Assembly: GCF_050490315.1 (NCBI RefSeq)
Contig: NZ_JBNPEO010000001.1
Coordinates: forward strand, 62,001 to 126,000
Source of the DNA: JBNPEO01 sp050490315
Lineage (GTDB): Bacteria > Actinomycetota > Actinomycetes > Actinomycetales > Micrococcaceae
Reading direction: 5' to 3'
Length of the DNA: 64,000 nt
In this document: in pieces, positions 17,937-26,149 of the stretch
How the letters are laid out: the number at the start of each line of letters is the position of its first letter
Numbering within the stretch: position 1 is the stretch's first letter
The notes under the pieces: model-generated
What the model saw: the letters and a program-made list of their open reading frames with translations, nothing else
The model's database searches: none
Told to the model about the DNA's origin: nothing
Made by a program: the position numbers and the translations under genes

Positions 17937-18751
17937 GCGCCACGGTACCTTTGCCGCATAACGACACCCAAACCCCCGGTGGGGCGCTGCTGAGCCGGGC
18001 CAATCCGCTGGCCAAATTCGCCGCCGTCGTAATCATTACCTTGGCGCTGGTGCTGTCCATTGACTGGCTGTCAGCCTCCGTGGCTCTCGCAGCTGAATTG
18101 CTGATACTGCCGCTGGCCGGGCTGAGTGCTCGGCAATTGTTCCAGCGAGGCTGGCCACTACTCTTGGCGGCGATCCTGGGCGGTTGGTCTACGGCGCTGC
18201 TGGCGCCGGAACACGGGAGAATGCTGTTCGACGTCGGCATCTGGTCCATGAGCGAAGGCTCACTGACCTTGGGGCTGGCGTTTATGTTGCGCGGTTTGGC
18301 TGTTGCGTTGCCAGCCGTGCTGTTGATGGCTTGCACGGATCCCACAGACTTGGCGGATTCGCTGGCTCAGCAGGCCAAGTTGCCACACCGTTTTGTGCTG
18401 GGGACATTGGCTGCGCTGCGGCTCGTGGGGATCATGGTCCAGGAATGGCAGACCATTGGGATGGCGCGGCGCGCCCGGGGCGTAGGGGCCACCGGGAATC
18501 CCTTGGTGCGGATCAAGGCGAAGCTGGGGCAGAGTTTTGGGTTGCTGGTGCAGGCGATCCGGCGGGCGTCACGGCTAGCGGTGACCATGGAGGCGCGCGG
18601 TTTTGGTGCCGGCGAACGCTCGTGGGCACGGCCTGCGGCGTACAGTGGGATGGACGTTTGGGTGCTGGGCGGTGGCTTGTTGATTGCGCTAGCAGCGGTG
18701 AGCGCGGCCGTTGTGTGTGGCACGTGGAACTTTGTATTTACCCAGCAGTAA
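17933..18751 (+). CDS. ykoC: YkoC, T component of ECF importer
   Basis: A 272-aa membrane protein with the CbiQ/EcfT fold. An N-terminal helix bundle begins at LSRANPLAKFAAVVIITLAL. The two Ala-Arg-Gly coupling motifs typical of T components are ARRARGVGA and TMEARGFGA. ATG 17933 overlaps the ykoD stop (ATGA); an upstream in-frame start at 17771 lies deep inside ykoD and is not needed. Last gene of the TPP-controlled operon. Confidence 0.92.
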   Translation: MSATVPLPHNDTQTPGGALLSRANPLAKFAAVVIITLALVLSIDWLSASVALAAELLILPLAGLSARQLFQRGWPLLLAAILGGWSTALLAPEHGRMLFDVGIWSMSEGSLTLGLAFMLRGLAVALPAVLLMACTDPTDLADSLAQQAKLPHRFVLGTLAALRLVGIMVQEWQTIGMARRARGVGATGNPLVRIKAKLGQSFGLLVQAIRRASRLAVTMEARGFGAGERSWARPAAYSGMDVWVLGGGLLIALAAVSAAVVCGTWNFVFTQQ

Positions 18752-18790
18752 GCCGCACTGGGTTATGCCAAATATCGCATGAGGTGACTT

Positions 18791-18811
18791 AGGGCTCACT
18801 AAAGGAGCCCT
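18791..18811. terminator. Short hairpin after ykoC
   Basis: AGGGCTC (18791-18797) pairs with GAGCCCT (18805-18811) around a 7-nt loop in the gap between ykoC and the next gene. There is no U-tract, so it is a weak terminator candidate. Confidence 0.4.
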
Positions 18812-18828
18812 TCGGCGCGTCGATTCGA

Positions 18829-18859
18829 CTTAAATAACTCATGGATGATATTTCTTAAG
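18829..18859. promoter_or_regulatory. Candidate operator upstream of the HTH-MurA gene
   Basis: CTTAAATA (18829-18836) and TATTTCTTAAG (18849-18859) form an imperfect inverted repeat with one inserted C, ending 2 bp before the ATG. The gene has no visible ribosome site. It could bind the gene's own XRE domain; this is inferred from position. Confidence 0.35.
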
Positions 18860-18861
18860 CT

Positions 18862-20385
18862 ATGACTCAGCAGACTGTTGAACACGTTGGTGCACTACTT
18901 CGCGATGCTCGTGGAGAAAAAGGTTGGACCCAAGGCCAGTTGGCTTCAGAGCTGGGGACTAGCCAAAGTGCCGTGGCGCGAATGGAAACCGGGCGGCAAA
19001 ACCTCAGCCTGAAAATGATCCAGCGCCTCGAGGACATTTTTGGCCGCAGCATAGTCAAGGTGGGCCGTCAGCAAATGACCCACTTGCGCGTTGAGGGTGG
19101 ACGTACTCTCTCCGGTGCCGTAGACGTCAATACCTCCAAAAACGCGGGTGTGGCACTGCTGTGCGCTAGCTTGATCAACCGCGGAACCACCATCCTGCGC
19201 CGCTTGGCCCGTATTGAAGAGGTCAACCGAATTGTTGAAGTGCTGACCAGTATTGGTGTGGAGTGCATGTGGCTGAACGCCAACGACTTGCAGATTCGCC
19301 GCCCCGCCACCTTGGACTTGGATTCCATGGACGTGGCTGCCGCTCGCCGCACGCGCAGCGTTATTATGCTTTTGGGCCCTCTTTTGGATGAGCGGGCCGA
19401 ATACCAGCTGCCGTATGCCGGTGGTTGCGATCTAGGTACCCGGACAGTGGAACCTCACATGCAGGCCTTGCGTCAGTTTGGCCTTGAGGTGGAGGCGAAG
19501 TCCGGTTTCTACTCGGTTCAGGCGCCGCCGGCCGATTCGCATGATCGCAACTTTGTGCTGACCGAGCGTGGCGACACTGTCACCGAGAATGCCATTATGG
19601 CTGCCGCGCACCGTCAGGGCACCACAGTTATCCGCAATGCCAGCCCTAACTACATGGTGCAGGACCTCTGCTTCTACTTGGAGATGCTTGGCGTCAAGAT
19701 AGAGGGTGTCGGTACCACCACGCTGCGTATCACCGGCCGCCCGGCCATCAACGCTGACATCGAATATTTCCCCTCCGAGGATCCCATCGAGGCGATGAGC
19801 CTGATCACCGCTGCGATTGTCACCAATTCTGAGGTGACTATCCGCCGGGTGCCCATCGAGTTTATGGAGATCGAGCTGAACATGCTCGAACACATGGGCC
19901 AGGAATTGGAGATTTCCGGGGAGTACGTGGCACGTAACGGCCGCACCCGTTTGGTGGATGTCACCACCAAGCCGTCTGAGTTGCGTGCCGCGGTGGACAA
20001 GATCCACCCGATGCCGTTCCCTGGTTTGAACATCGACAACCTGCCGTTCTTTGCCGTGATTGCCGGCAATGCCACAGGTCAGACCATGATTCATGACTGG
20101 GTCTACGAGAACCGTGCCATCTACTTGACCGAGCTGAACAAGCTGGGCGCTAACGTTCAGTTGCTGGATCCGCACCGGATTTACGTCAACGGGCCTACCA
20201 AGTGGCGCGCCGCTGAGGTTGGTTGCCCGCCGGCGTTGCGGCCCGCTGCATGCATTTTGTTGGCGATGCTGGCAGCTCGTGGAACCTCCGAGCTGCGCAA
20301 CATCTACGTGATTGAGCGCGGCTACGAGGACCTGGCCGAGCGTTTGAACAGCATCGGCGCCGGGATCGAGTACTTCCAGGACTGA
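18862..20385 (+). CDS. XRE-HTH fused to a MurA-type enolpyruvyl transferase
   Basis: A 507-aa protein. Residues 8-62 are an XRE/Cro HTH (WTQGQLASELGTSQSAVARM). Residues ~72-505 are a UDP-GlcNAc enolpyruvyl transferase domain. Catalytic positions look kept: Lys93-Asn94 (TSKN), the Arg in ARRTRSVIMLLGP, Cys189 in YAGGCDLGTRTVEP (PEP-binding cysteine of MurA), the Asp in FPGLNIDNLPF, and ENRAIYLTELNKLGA. MurA starts peptidoglycan synthesis. Here the added DNA-binding domain suggests an enzyme that also regulates, or a duplicated MurA turned regulator. Such fusions occur in other actinobacteria. It is not next to other mur genes. Confidence 0.88.
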   Translation: MTQQTVEHVGALLRDARGEKGWTQGQLASELGTSQSAVARMETGRQNLSLKMIQRLEDIFGRSIVKVGRQQMTHLRVEGGRTLSGAVDVNTSKNAGVALLCASLINRGTTILRRLARIEEVNRIVEVLTSIGVECMWLNANDLQIRRPATLDLDSMDVAAARRTRSVIMLLGPLLDERAEYQLPYAGGCDLGTRTVEPHMQALRQFGLEVEAKSGFYSVQAPPADSHDRNFVLTERGDTVTENAIMAAAHRQGTTVIRNASPNYMVQDLCFYLEMLGVKIEGVGTTTLRITGRPAINADIEYFPSEDPIEAMSLITAAIVTNSEVTIRRVPIEFMEIELNMLEHMGQELEISGEYVARNGRTRLVDVTTKPSELRAAVDKIHPMPFPGLNIDNLPFFAVIAGNATGQTMIHDWVYENRAIYLTELNKLGANVQLLDPHRIYVNGPTKWRAAEVGCPPALRPAACILLAMLAARGTSELRNIYVIERGYEDLAERLNSIGAGIEYFQD

Positions 20386-20401
20386 CGTCGATTGTTCGTA
20401 T

Positions 20402-20434
20402 GCGGCCCGGCGGATCTTTCATGCGCCGGACCGC
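20402..20434. terminator. Hairpin terminator after HTH-MurA gene
   Basis: GCGGCCCGGCG (20402-20412) and CGCCGGACCGC (20424-20434) pair with one mismatch around an 11-nt loop. There is no strong U-tract, as is common in actinobacteria. Confidence 0.6.
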
Positions 20435-20481
20435 GTACTGCGTTAAAGCGATTCTGCTGCCGAACAGGGCAGAATGGCCCC

Positions 20482-21642
20482 ATGCGTACTTTTGGTGTTG
20501 AGGAAGAACTGCTGATTGTGGATCCGGTAACGGGTGTGCCATTGGCCATCGCGGACCGGCTTCTTGCCGAGGATACTGCTCCCGAGGGCGAGGGGCTCAC
20601 GGCCGAGTTCAAGCTTGAGCAGATTGAAACTCAAACCGAGCCGTGCTCCGATTACGCCGAGTTATTGCGCCAGATCCGGGCGAGCCGTGCCATGGCTGAT
20701 GCCGCAGCGCACGCCCATGGTGCCCGCATCGCAGCCTTGGCAACGTCCCCTGTTGCTACGGAGCCGCACACCACACCGATGCAGCGGACCGCTGAAATCA
20801 ACCGCAGGTTTGGGCTGATGGCCGCCGATCAACTCACCTGTGGTTTCCATGTTCACACCTCCGTGGAATCGGATGAAGAAGGTGTGGCCATTCTGGACCG
20901 AATGCGCGAATGGTTGCCCGTGTTGGTCGCTCTGAGCGCCAACTCTCCATACTGGAATGGCAAGGAATCCGGTTACGCGAGCTATCGGAGCCAGGCTTGG
21001 AACCGCTGGCCAATGGCGGGGCCCACCGAGGTTTTTGGGTCGCTAGAGAATTACCGCAGCCTGGTGGATCGGATGGTTGGCACCGGTGTCGCCTTGGATC
21101 AGGGCATGATTTATTTCGACGCGCGGGTGTCTAAGGACCAGCCGACCGTGGAGGTGCGCGTGGCAGATATTTGTCTCCGTGCCGAGGACGCTGCTTTGTT
21201 GGCGGTGCTGGTTCGCGCTTTGGTTGAGACTTCTGCGCGCTCGGCTGTGGCCGGAAATGCGCCCGCAGGCACGCCGGTGGTGTTGCTGGAGATGGCGTCG
21301 TGGCAAGCGAGTCGTGCCGGAATCGACGGCGAGCTGCTGCATCCGGAAACCTTCACGCCTCAGCCGGCCCGCGCCGTCGTCGACTCCTTGCTGGAGCATG
21401 TACGCGAGGTGCTTCGAGAGCAGGGCGAATGGGACGTGGCTGCCGCGGCCGTGGCTGACATTTTTGCCCGTGGCAACGGTGCGCGCGTGCAACGTGAAGC
21501 GTTTGAGACCAGCGGCGGGTTCGCCGGCGTGGTGGCCAAGGCGGTGGGTGTAACGCACGACGGCGCTGGGCCGCTAGGTGAGTCACGCTCGCGCGAGAAC
21601 GAGCCAAGTCCAAGGCTCAAGCGAGTCCTTCCCGGGATCTAA
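20482..21642 (+). CDS. YbdK-type carboxylate-amine ligase (glutamate-cysteine ligase family 2)
   Basis: A 386-aa soluble ATP-dependent ligase: RTFGVEEELLIVD at the N-terminus, EFKLEQIETQTEP, CGFHVHTSVES, SPYWNGKESGYASYRSQAW, and FDARVSKDQPTVEVRVADIC. E. coli YbdK has weak glutamate-cysteine ligase activity; actinobacteria usually make mycothiol, so the true substrate is uncertain. ATG 20482 was chosen because it matches the family start. It lies 6 nt after CAGAAT (20470-20475). The in-frame extension to 20392 runs through the terminator hairpin. Confidence 0.87.
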   Translation: MRTFGVEEELLIVDPVTGVPLAIADRLLAEDTAPEGEGLTAEFKLEQIETQTEPCSDYAELLRQIRASRAMADAAAHAHGARIAALATSPVATEPHTTPMQRTAEINRRFGLMAADQLTCGFHVHTSVESDEEGVAILDRMREWLPVLVALSANSPYWNGKESGYASYRSQAWNRWPMAGPTEVFGSLENYRSLVDRMVGTGVALDQGMIYFDARVSKDQPTVEVRVADICLRAEDAALLAVLVRALVETSARSAVAGNAPAGTPVVLLEMASWQASRAGIDGELLHPETFTPQPARAVVDSLLEHVREVLREQGEWDVAAAAVADIFARGNGARVQREAFETSGGFAGVVAKAVGVTHDGAGPLGESRSRENEPSPRLKRVLPGI

Positions 21643-21661
21643 AGCGACTTCGAAACTGGCT

Positions 21662-22918
21662 TCAAAAGCTCGGACTTTTTCTAGATGAGACGGCGTAGAA
21701 CTGCTGCCGCCAGGTCAGGCCGCTATGCCTGTTGACGGCGATGAGCGCGCCGATTCCAGCCACAAGAACCGCTAAGCCGCCAACTCCGATGGCCCAGCGC
21801 GGGCCGAATTCGGTGCCGATCCAACCCATGAGTGGGGCGCCGATGGCGGTTCCTCCCTGCAGGACGGCCAAGTACAGTGCCAGGACGCGGCCCCGGAATT
21901 GTGGGTCCGCTGAGAGCTGGATGCTGGTGTTGCAGCTGTTCAGGAACGTGATTGATGCTAGGCCTACTGGAATCAGGATGACCGCATAAACCCAGAAGTT
22001 GGGGGAGATGCTTGCGATCAGCGTGAAGAATCCCAAGGCCAGGGCGCCGCCGAGCAGAAACCTCAGACGTGGGCCGGATCTGCGGGCCGCGAGAAGTGCG
22101 CCAGCCAGGGTGCCCACGGCCATAATGGAGCCCAGGAGTCCGAACTCGCCGGGGCCCATGCCAAATTCTTCGGTGGACATCAAGGCGTTGGTGACGGGGA
22201 AGTTCATGCCGAACGCTCCAAGGATCCCCACCATCACCAGAATCAGCACAAGGTCGGGGCGTTCACGCACGTAGCTCAGGCCATCCAGCACTTGGTGTTT
22301 GCCTCTAACCACGGCAGGTGCTGGTGAGAGGTCAGCGATTCGGATGCGCAACAATGACACGATGACGGCTGCGAAGCTGGCCGCGTTGAGTAGGAAAACC
22401 GGGCCTGTGCCGATCCATGCGATCAGCACGCCGGCGATGGCTGGGCCAGTGAGCCGAGCGGTATTGAATGAGGCAGAGTTCAGCGCTACAGCGTTGGCTA
22501 GATTCTTGGACTCCACAAGTTCAGAGACAAACGCCTGCCGCGCTGGCCCGTCCACTGCGCTTGCCACGCCTAGGATTAGTGCGGCCAGGTAGACCTGCCA
22601 GAGCTGTGCAGAGCCGGTCATAACCAGTAGGCCCACAAGGAGTCCGGTGAGGCCCATGGCCGTCTGTGTCCACAGCAGGATGATGCGTTTACGGTACCGG
22701 TCAGCAAGGACCCCGCCGTAGGGGCCCAGTAGCAGCATGGGTAGGAATTGGAGCCCGGAAGTAATACCGACGGCGGTTCCTGAGTGGTCGGTCAGGATCG
22801 TCAGCACCAGCCAGTCTTGTGCGATTCTCTGCATCCAAGTGCCGATGTTGGACACCAGTGCACCGCTAGCCCAGAGGCGGTAATTGCGGTTTTCAAGAGC
22901 GCGGAACATTGACTTCAT
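21662..22918 (-). CDS. MFS exporter (MFS_3 / EntS-like)
   Basis: A 418-aa membrane protein with 12 hydrophobic segments: FRALENRNYRLWASGALVSN, GTWMQRIAQDWLVL, GPYGGVLADRYRKRIILLW, and DGPARQAFVSELVESKNLANAVALNS. These mark the MFS_3 branch that includes enterobactin and drug exporters. The ATG overlaps the stop of the marR gene (ATGA), so the two are translationally coupled and the exporter is under MarR control. Substrate unknown. Confidence 0.88.
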   Translation of the reverse strand: MKSMFRALENRNYRLWASGALVSNIGTWMQRIAQDWLVLTILTDHSGTAVGITSGLQFLPMLLLGPYGGVLADRYRKRIILLWTQTAMGLTGLLVGLLVMTGSAQLWQVYLAALILGVASAVDGPARQAFVSELVESKNLANAVALNSASFNTARLTGPAIAGVLIAWIGTGPVFLLNAASFAAVIVSLLRIRIADLSPAPAVVRGKHQVLDGLSYVRERPDLVLILVMVGILGAFGMNFPVTNALMSTEEFGMGPGEFGLLGSIMAVGTLAGALLAARRSGPRLRFLLGGALALGFFTLIASISPNFWVYAVILIPVGLASITFLNSCNTSIQLSADPQFRGRVLALYLAVLQGGTAIGAPLMGWIGTEFGPRWAIGVGGLAVLVAGIGALIAVNRHSGLTWRQQFYAVSSRKSPSF

Positions 22919-23373
22919 TTGGCGCTCATTTCCTGCATGATGTGTGCAGCGCGGCTGAGGGTTGCCTGGTCCTCTTCGCTGAGCCCGGCGACGCGTTGAG
23001 CAAGCCATGCCGTCCGCTGGTTTCGAGCCTCATTAAGCACAGCTTCACCGGCTGGTGTGATGGATACCAGGATTTGGCGCCGATCCTCGGGGTGCGGTGT
23101 CCGCTCCACAAATTGCTGGTCCGTGAGAGCGTTGACTATTCGGGTCATGGATGGCGCCTGAACGTGTTCCAGTTCGGCGAGTCCACTCAAGGTGTGTGGG
23201 GCGCCTTGAAGATGGGCCAACACGGTGTACTGGCCGGGTGTAATAGCGTCACCGGTGCCTTCGATGCGAAGCCGCCGGGAGGTTCGCATCACTGCGGTCC
23301 GGAGCTCAATGGCCAGCGTGTCGGCGGGGCTTTTCTGCTCTGATTTTGCGCTGTGTTCTTGATTGCTTGGCAT
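22915..23373 (-). CDS. MarR-family repressor of the adjacent MFS exporter
   Basis: A 152-aa winged-helix regulator: AITPGQYTVLAHLQGAPHT, LAELEHVQAPSMTRIVNAL (recognition helix), VERTPHPEDRRQILVSITPA (wing). It is the first gene of a two-gene operon. A ribosome site CGGAG lies 7 nt before the ATG. Directly upstream, at 23394-23429, is a triple half-site operator, which fits autorepression and relief by the exporter's substrate. Confidence 0.9.
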   Translation of the reverse strand: MPSNQEHSAKSEQKSPADTLAIELRTAVMRTSRRLRIEGTGDAITPGQYTVLAHLQGAPHTLSGLAELEHVQAPSMTRIVNALTDQQFVERTPHPEDRRQILVSITPAGEAVLNEARNQRTAWLAQRVAGLSEEDQATLSRAAHIMQEMSAK

Positions 23374-23393
23374 CGGTTCTCCGCAGTTTCGCT

Positions 23394-23429
23394 AATACTT
23401 AGCAGGGCTAAGTAGCAATGCTAAGTATT
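23394..23429. promoter_or_regulatory. MarR operator with three half-sites
   Basis: ACTTAGC (23397-23403), spacer AGG, GCTAAGT (23407-23413) is a perfect dyad. The outer arms AATACTTAGC (23394-23403) and GCTAAGTATT (23420-23429) are also perfect 10-bp inverted arms. It lies 20 bp upstream of the marR start, over the promoter region. Confidence 0.75.
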
Positions 23430-23475
23430 CTCCTAAAGGCGCAACAATGCAAGGAGTTATTAGATAGCGCGGCCC

Positions 23476-24033
23476 CTACTTAGGGGGCGCTGGGGATCCT
23501 GAAACGGGCTGCTCGGAGACGTCTAGGACCCAGCGGACGGTTGACGGAGCCTCTACATGAACCGAGAATTCCGGGCCAGCAGGAGTGTCCAAAGCAGAGG
23601 ATAGGCCGTACGGTTCATTTGTTCGGCAAGGCAGTACAACGTGCAGTTCAGAGTTGAGGGTCACTTTCAGATCTCCTGGACCCTGGCGCAGAGCCCGGAT
23701 CAGGATGGCAGGGCTCTTTGTTTCCAGCGGGCCGGAATCGTAGCCGCCGGTTCGTTCTGGAACGGCAGTCAGCATTCTGCCCTCAGTGGGCCCCAAAAAC
23801 CCGAGGGACTTGTCACTGGGCGAGGCCGATAGTGAGATGTCGCTCGCGGGCGTATTTGGCTCGCTAGTGGTTTGGGTGGCGCTTACCGTAGGGTTGGTCG
23901 AAGCCGCAGAACCGCTCGGTGAAGGGCCCGGCGCTGCCGTGGAGCCGTCGTCGTAAGTGCACGCAGAAAGCGCCACGGCAGTGATCGCAGCAACAGACCA
24001 TCCCAGCGCAACTTTGGACCTGAATCGCATCAT
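23476..24033 (-). CDS. Predicted lipoprotein, unknown function
   Basis: About 185 aa. A signal peptide with a lipobox (VALSAC) is followed by a Ser/Thr/Pro/Ala-rich linker (to about residue 65) and a small domain that I do not recognise. The domain has one cysteine in VVLPCRTN. It should be lipid-anchored on the outer face of the membrane. The start is either ATG 24033 or 24030, just after GGGGGAA. An in-frame GTG at 24042 is less likely. Confidence 0.7.
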   Translation of the reverse strand: MMRFRSKVALGWSVAAITAVALSACTYDDGSTAAPGPSPSGSAASTNPTVSATQTTSEPNTPASDISLSASPSDKSLGFLGPTEGRMLTAVPERTGGYDSGPLETKSPAILIRALRQGPGDLKVTLNSELHVVLPCRTNEPYGLSSALDTPAGPEFSVHVEAPSTVRWVLDVSEQPVSGSPAPPK

Positions 24034-24099
24034 TTCCCCCACTCAACAGTGGAGTCAATGTACACCAAAGTCGCGCTAGGTGGCCGTCACAAAGGAACC

Positions 24100-25305
24100 T
24101 TAGGCAGCGAGCGCCCGATCGAAGTCGGCGATGAGGTCCTCAGGGTCTTCGAGTCCCACGGAAAGCCGCACCACGCCGTCGCTCAATCCAATCGCCGCAC
24201 GCCCCTCGGGGCCCATGGCCCGGTGAGTGGTGGTGGCCGGATGCGTGATGAGTGATTTGGAGTCGCCCAGGTTGTTGGAAATATCCACAATCCGCAGCCC
24301 GTCCAGTAGGGCGAAGGCCGCTTCCTTGGCCGTTCGCCCGTCAGTTTCAGCCAGTTCAAAAGTCAGCACCGTGCCGCCAGCCTTCATCTGCTTGACGGCC
24401 AGATCGTACTGCGGGTGGGACTTCAAAAGCGGGTACTTCACCCAGCTCACACCCGGCTGCTGTTCAAGCCACTCGGCAAGGCGAAGCGCTGTGGAGGACG
24501 AGCGAGTGACCCGCAAATCCATGGTCTCCAGCCCCTTGGTCAGTACCCAGGCGTTGAAGGAGGATAGCGCCGGGCCGGTGTGCCTCATCAGGTTCCTGAC
24601 CGGGCCGTCAATAAATTCTTTGGTGCCCAGAATGGCGCCACCCATCACACGTCCTTGACCGTCGATGTGCTTGGTGCCTGAGTAGACAATGACGTCAGCG
24701 CCCAAGTCTCCGCAGCGCTGGAGTAAAGGCGTGGCAAAAACGTTGTCCGCCACAACTTTGGCCCCCGCCGCGTGGGCAAGTTGTGAAACCGCGGCAATGT
24801 CCACAATTTCTTGCATGGGGTTGGACGGGGATTCAAAAAAGACTGCTTGTGTGGGGACTGAGAGGGCTTCCCTCCACTGATCCGAATCTGGGCCGTCAAC
24901 GAATACTGTTTCAACGCCCCAGCGGGGAAGGATTTCATTCAAGATCACAAAACAAGAGCCAAAGAGTGAGCGCGAAGCTACTACTCGGTCCCCGGCGGCC
25001 AACAGTGCACCGAGTGCGGTGAACACAGCAGACATGCCGGAGGCCGTGGCGAAACATGCCTCGGTGCCTTCTAGAAGCCGCAGTCGCTCCTGGAAAGTGG
25101 CCACGGAGGGATTGCCATAGCGGGAATACACAAAGCGTTCGTCTTCGCCCGTGAACGCCCGCTCAGCTGCGGCCGCGCTCTCGTAAACGAATCCTGAGTT
25201 CAGGAACAGCGCCTCGGAAGTTTCCTGGAAACCAGTCCGGTCCAAACCTCCACGCACCGCCTGGGTGGTGGGGCTCCAAGATTCGGCGTCAGGGTTAAAA
25301 GTCAT
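24100..25305 (-). CDS. metZ: O-succinylhomoserine (or O-acetylhomoserine) sulfhydrylase
   Basis: A 401-aa PLP enzyme of the Cys/Met metabolism family that makes homocysteine from activated homoserine and sulfide. Seen: FVYSRYGNPSVATFQERL, CFATASGMSAVFTAL, FFESPSNPMQEIVDI, the PLP lysine in VIVYSGTKHIDGQGR, and ISNNLGDSKSLITHPATTTH. It is the last gene of an operon with a rhodanese and a DUF1737 protein behind a SAM-IV riboswitch. This supports a methionine biosynthesis role rather than catabolic gamma-lyase activity. Confidence 0.92.
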   Translation of the reverse strand: MTFNPDAESWSPTTQAVRGGLDRTGFQETSEALFLNSGFVYESAAAAERAFTGEDERFVYSRYGNPSVATFQERLRLLEGTEACFATASGMSAVFTALGALLAAGDRVVASRSLFGSCFVILNEILPRWGVETVFVDGPDSDQWREALSVPTQAVFFESPSNPMQEIVDIAAVSQLAHAAGAKVVADNVFATPLLQRCGDLGADVIVYSGTKHIDGQGRVMGGAILGTKEFIDGPVRNLMRHTGPALSSFNAWVLTKGLETMDLRVTRSSSTALRLAEWLEQQPGVSWVKYPLLKSHPQYDLAVKQMKAGGTVLTFELAETDGRTAKEAAFALLDGLRIVDISNNLGDSKSLITHPATTTHRAMGPEGRAAIGLSDGVVRLSVGLEDPEDLIADFDRALAA

Positions 25306-25308
25306 AAT

Positions 25309-25716
25309 TCAGCGCCCCAAATTGGTAGGTAGCCCGCTGTTCTTCCAGCCGTTCACTATCCGGTCCCCATAAGCGTCTGGAACGCCTTCGAAGCCCTCCA
25401 GTATGTTGAAGGACCTAAAGCCGGCAGCGGTAGCTGCCTCGGCTGCGGCGATGGACCGCTGACCTGAACGGCACAAGAAAATCAGTTCGGCGTCGTCGTT
25501 CTTTGGTGCTTGTGCACGCAAGTCATCCAGAAAGTCCGGGTTCTGCACGCCACCGGCGAGGTTCCACTGGATAAAGAGGGCGTCGTTGGGTGTTTCCTTG
25601 GTTTCCGGGATGCCGATGTGTGCCCATTCCGCCTCGGTACGAACGTCCACCAGCACGGCTCCGGCCAGCAGTTTTTCCCACGCCTGGGCGGGTGTGAGGT
25701 CGCCAGCGTAGCTCAT
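25309..25716 (-). CDS. Rhodanese-domain sulfurtransferase
   Basis: A single-domain 135-aa rhodanese: VLVDVRTEAEWAHIGIP, and an active-site loop FLCRSGQRS with the catalytic Cys. It lies 3 bp upstream of metZ and overlaps the DUF1737 gene by 4 nt. It is thus part of the SAM-regulated unit, where it may supply sulfane sulfur or sulfide to MetZ (inference from context). Confidence 0.9.
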   Translation of the reverse strand: MSYAGDLTPAQAWEKLLAGAVLVDVRTEAEWAHIGIPETKETPNDALFIQWNLAGGVQNPDFLDDLRAQAPKNDDAELIFLCRSGQRSIAAAEAATAAGFRSFNILEGFEGVPDAYGDRIVNGWKNSGLPTNLGR

Positions 25717-25943
25717 GCCTGGCCCTGTGCTTCCTTCAAAACCACTGCCTGGGCGGCGATCACGGAGGTGCCGTTGAAAGTGACGGACGGGCTGCCGTGC
25801 AGTTCGTAACCGTCGGCAAGGGCCGCGGAGATCCGCTCGCAGAATTCGCGGGTGTCAGGGCCGGTGATCAGACGGTAGGCCAGTTTTTCTGTGGGGGCTT
25901 GCTCGGTGGTTGCCGGTACGGATTCGGCGAGGATTTCAGACAT
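25713..25943 (-). CDS. DUF1737 small protein
   Basis: A 76-aa protein. The C-terminal half YRLITGPDTREFCERISAAL then ADGYELHGSPSVTFNG is the DUF1737 pattern; function unknown. ATG 25943 follows AAGGAG by 7 nt. The longer frame up to 26009 runs into the riboswitch and is rejected. First gene of the metZ operon. Confidence 0.85.
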   Translation of the reverse strand: MSEILAESVPATTEQAPTEKLAYRLITGPDTREFCERISAALADGYELHGSPSVTFNGTSVIAAQAVVLKEAQGQA

Positions 25944-25956
25944 CCGGGTACTCCTT

Positions 25957-26076
25957 TTCTGCGCGCTTGCAGACCGCGTTCCGGCCTGCCGAGTATTCAC
26001 CTGAGGCACCCCGCCGCGGAAGGGAGGGTTGCCGACCGGTCAGTCAGGGCCTGGGACCGGTGCTCATTACTCAGCA
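25957..26076 (-). ncRNA. SAM-IV riboswitch
   Basis: Read on the minus strand, P1 pairs CTGAGTA (26074-26068) with TACTCGG (25995-25989). Inside lies the SAM-I/IV core: TCGGCAACCCTCC, then CCGCGGCGGGGTGCC, then CTCAGGTGA. A further hairpin CTGC-AAGCGC-GCAG (25972-25959) with the SAM-IV-type GCAAGCGCG block follows before the ribosome site. SAM-IV elements are known from actinobacteria upstream of sulfur-metabolism genes, and the controlled operon here is DUF1737-rhodanese-metZ. Exact outer boundaries are approximate. Confidence 0.85.
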
Positions 26077-26090
26077 AAAACATAGCACCG

Positions 26091-26122
26091 ATAACGACGC
26101 CGGACCTCGCCGGCGTCGTTAT
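26091..26122. terminator. GACGCCGG-type hairpin after acyl-CoA ligase gene
   Basis: ATAACGACGCCGG (26091-26103) and CCGGCGTCGTTAT (26110-26122) are perfect 13-bp arms around a 6-nt loop. They lie between the end of the acyl-CoA ligase gene and the riboswitch. Probably the terminator of the former. It shares the ACGACGCCGG core with hairpins near 42.2, 43.65 and 52.8 kb. Confidence 0.7.
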
Positions 26123-26149
26123 GTTGCGTAACGCTGTGGTTTGGGGCGT

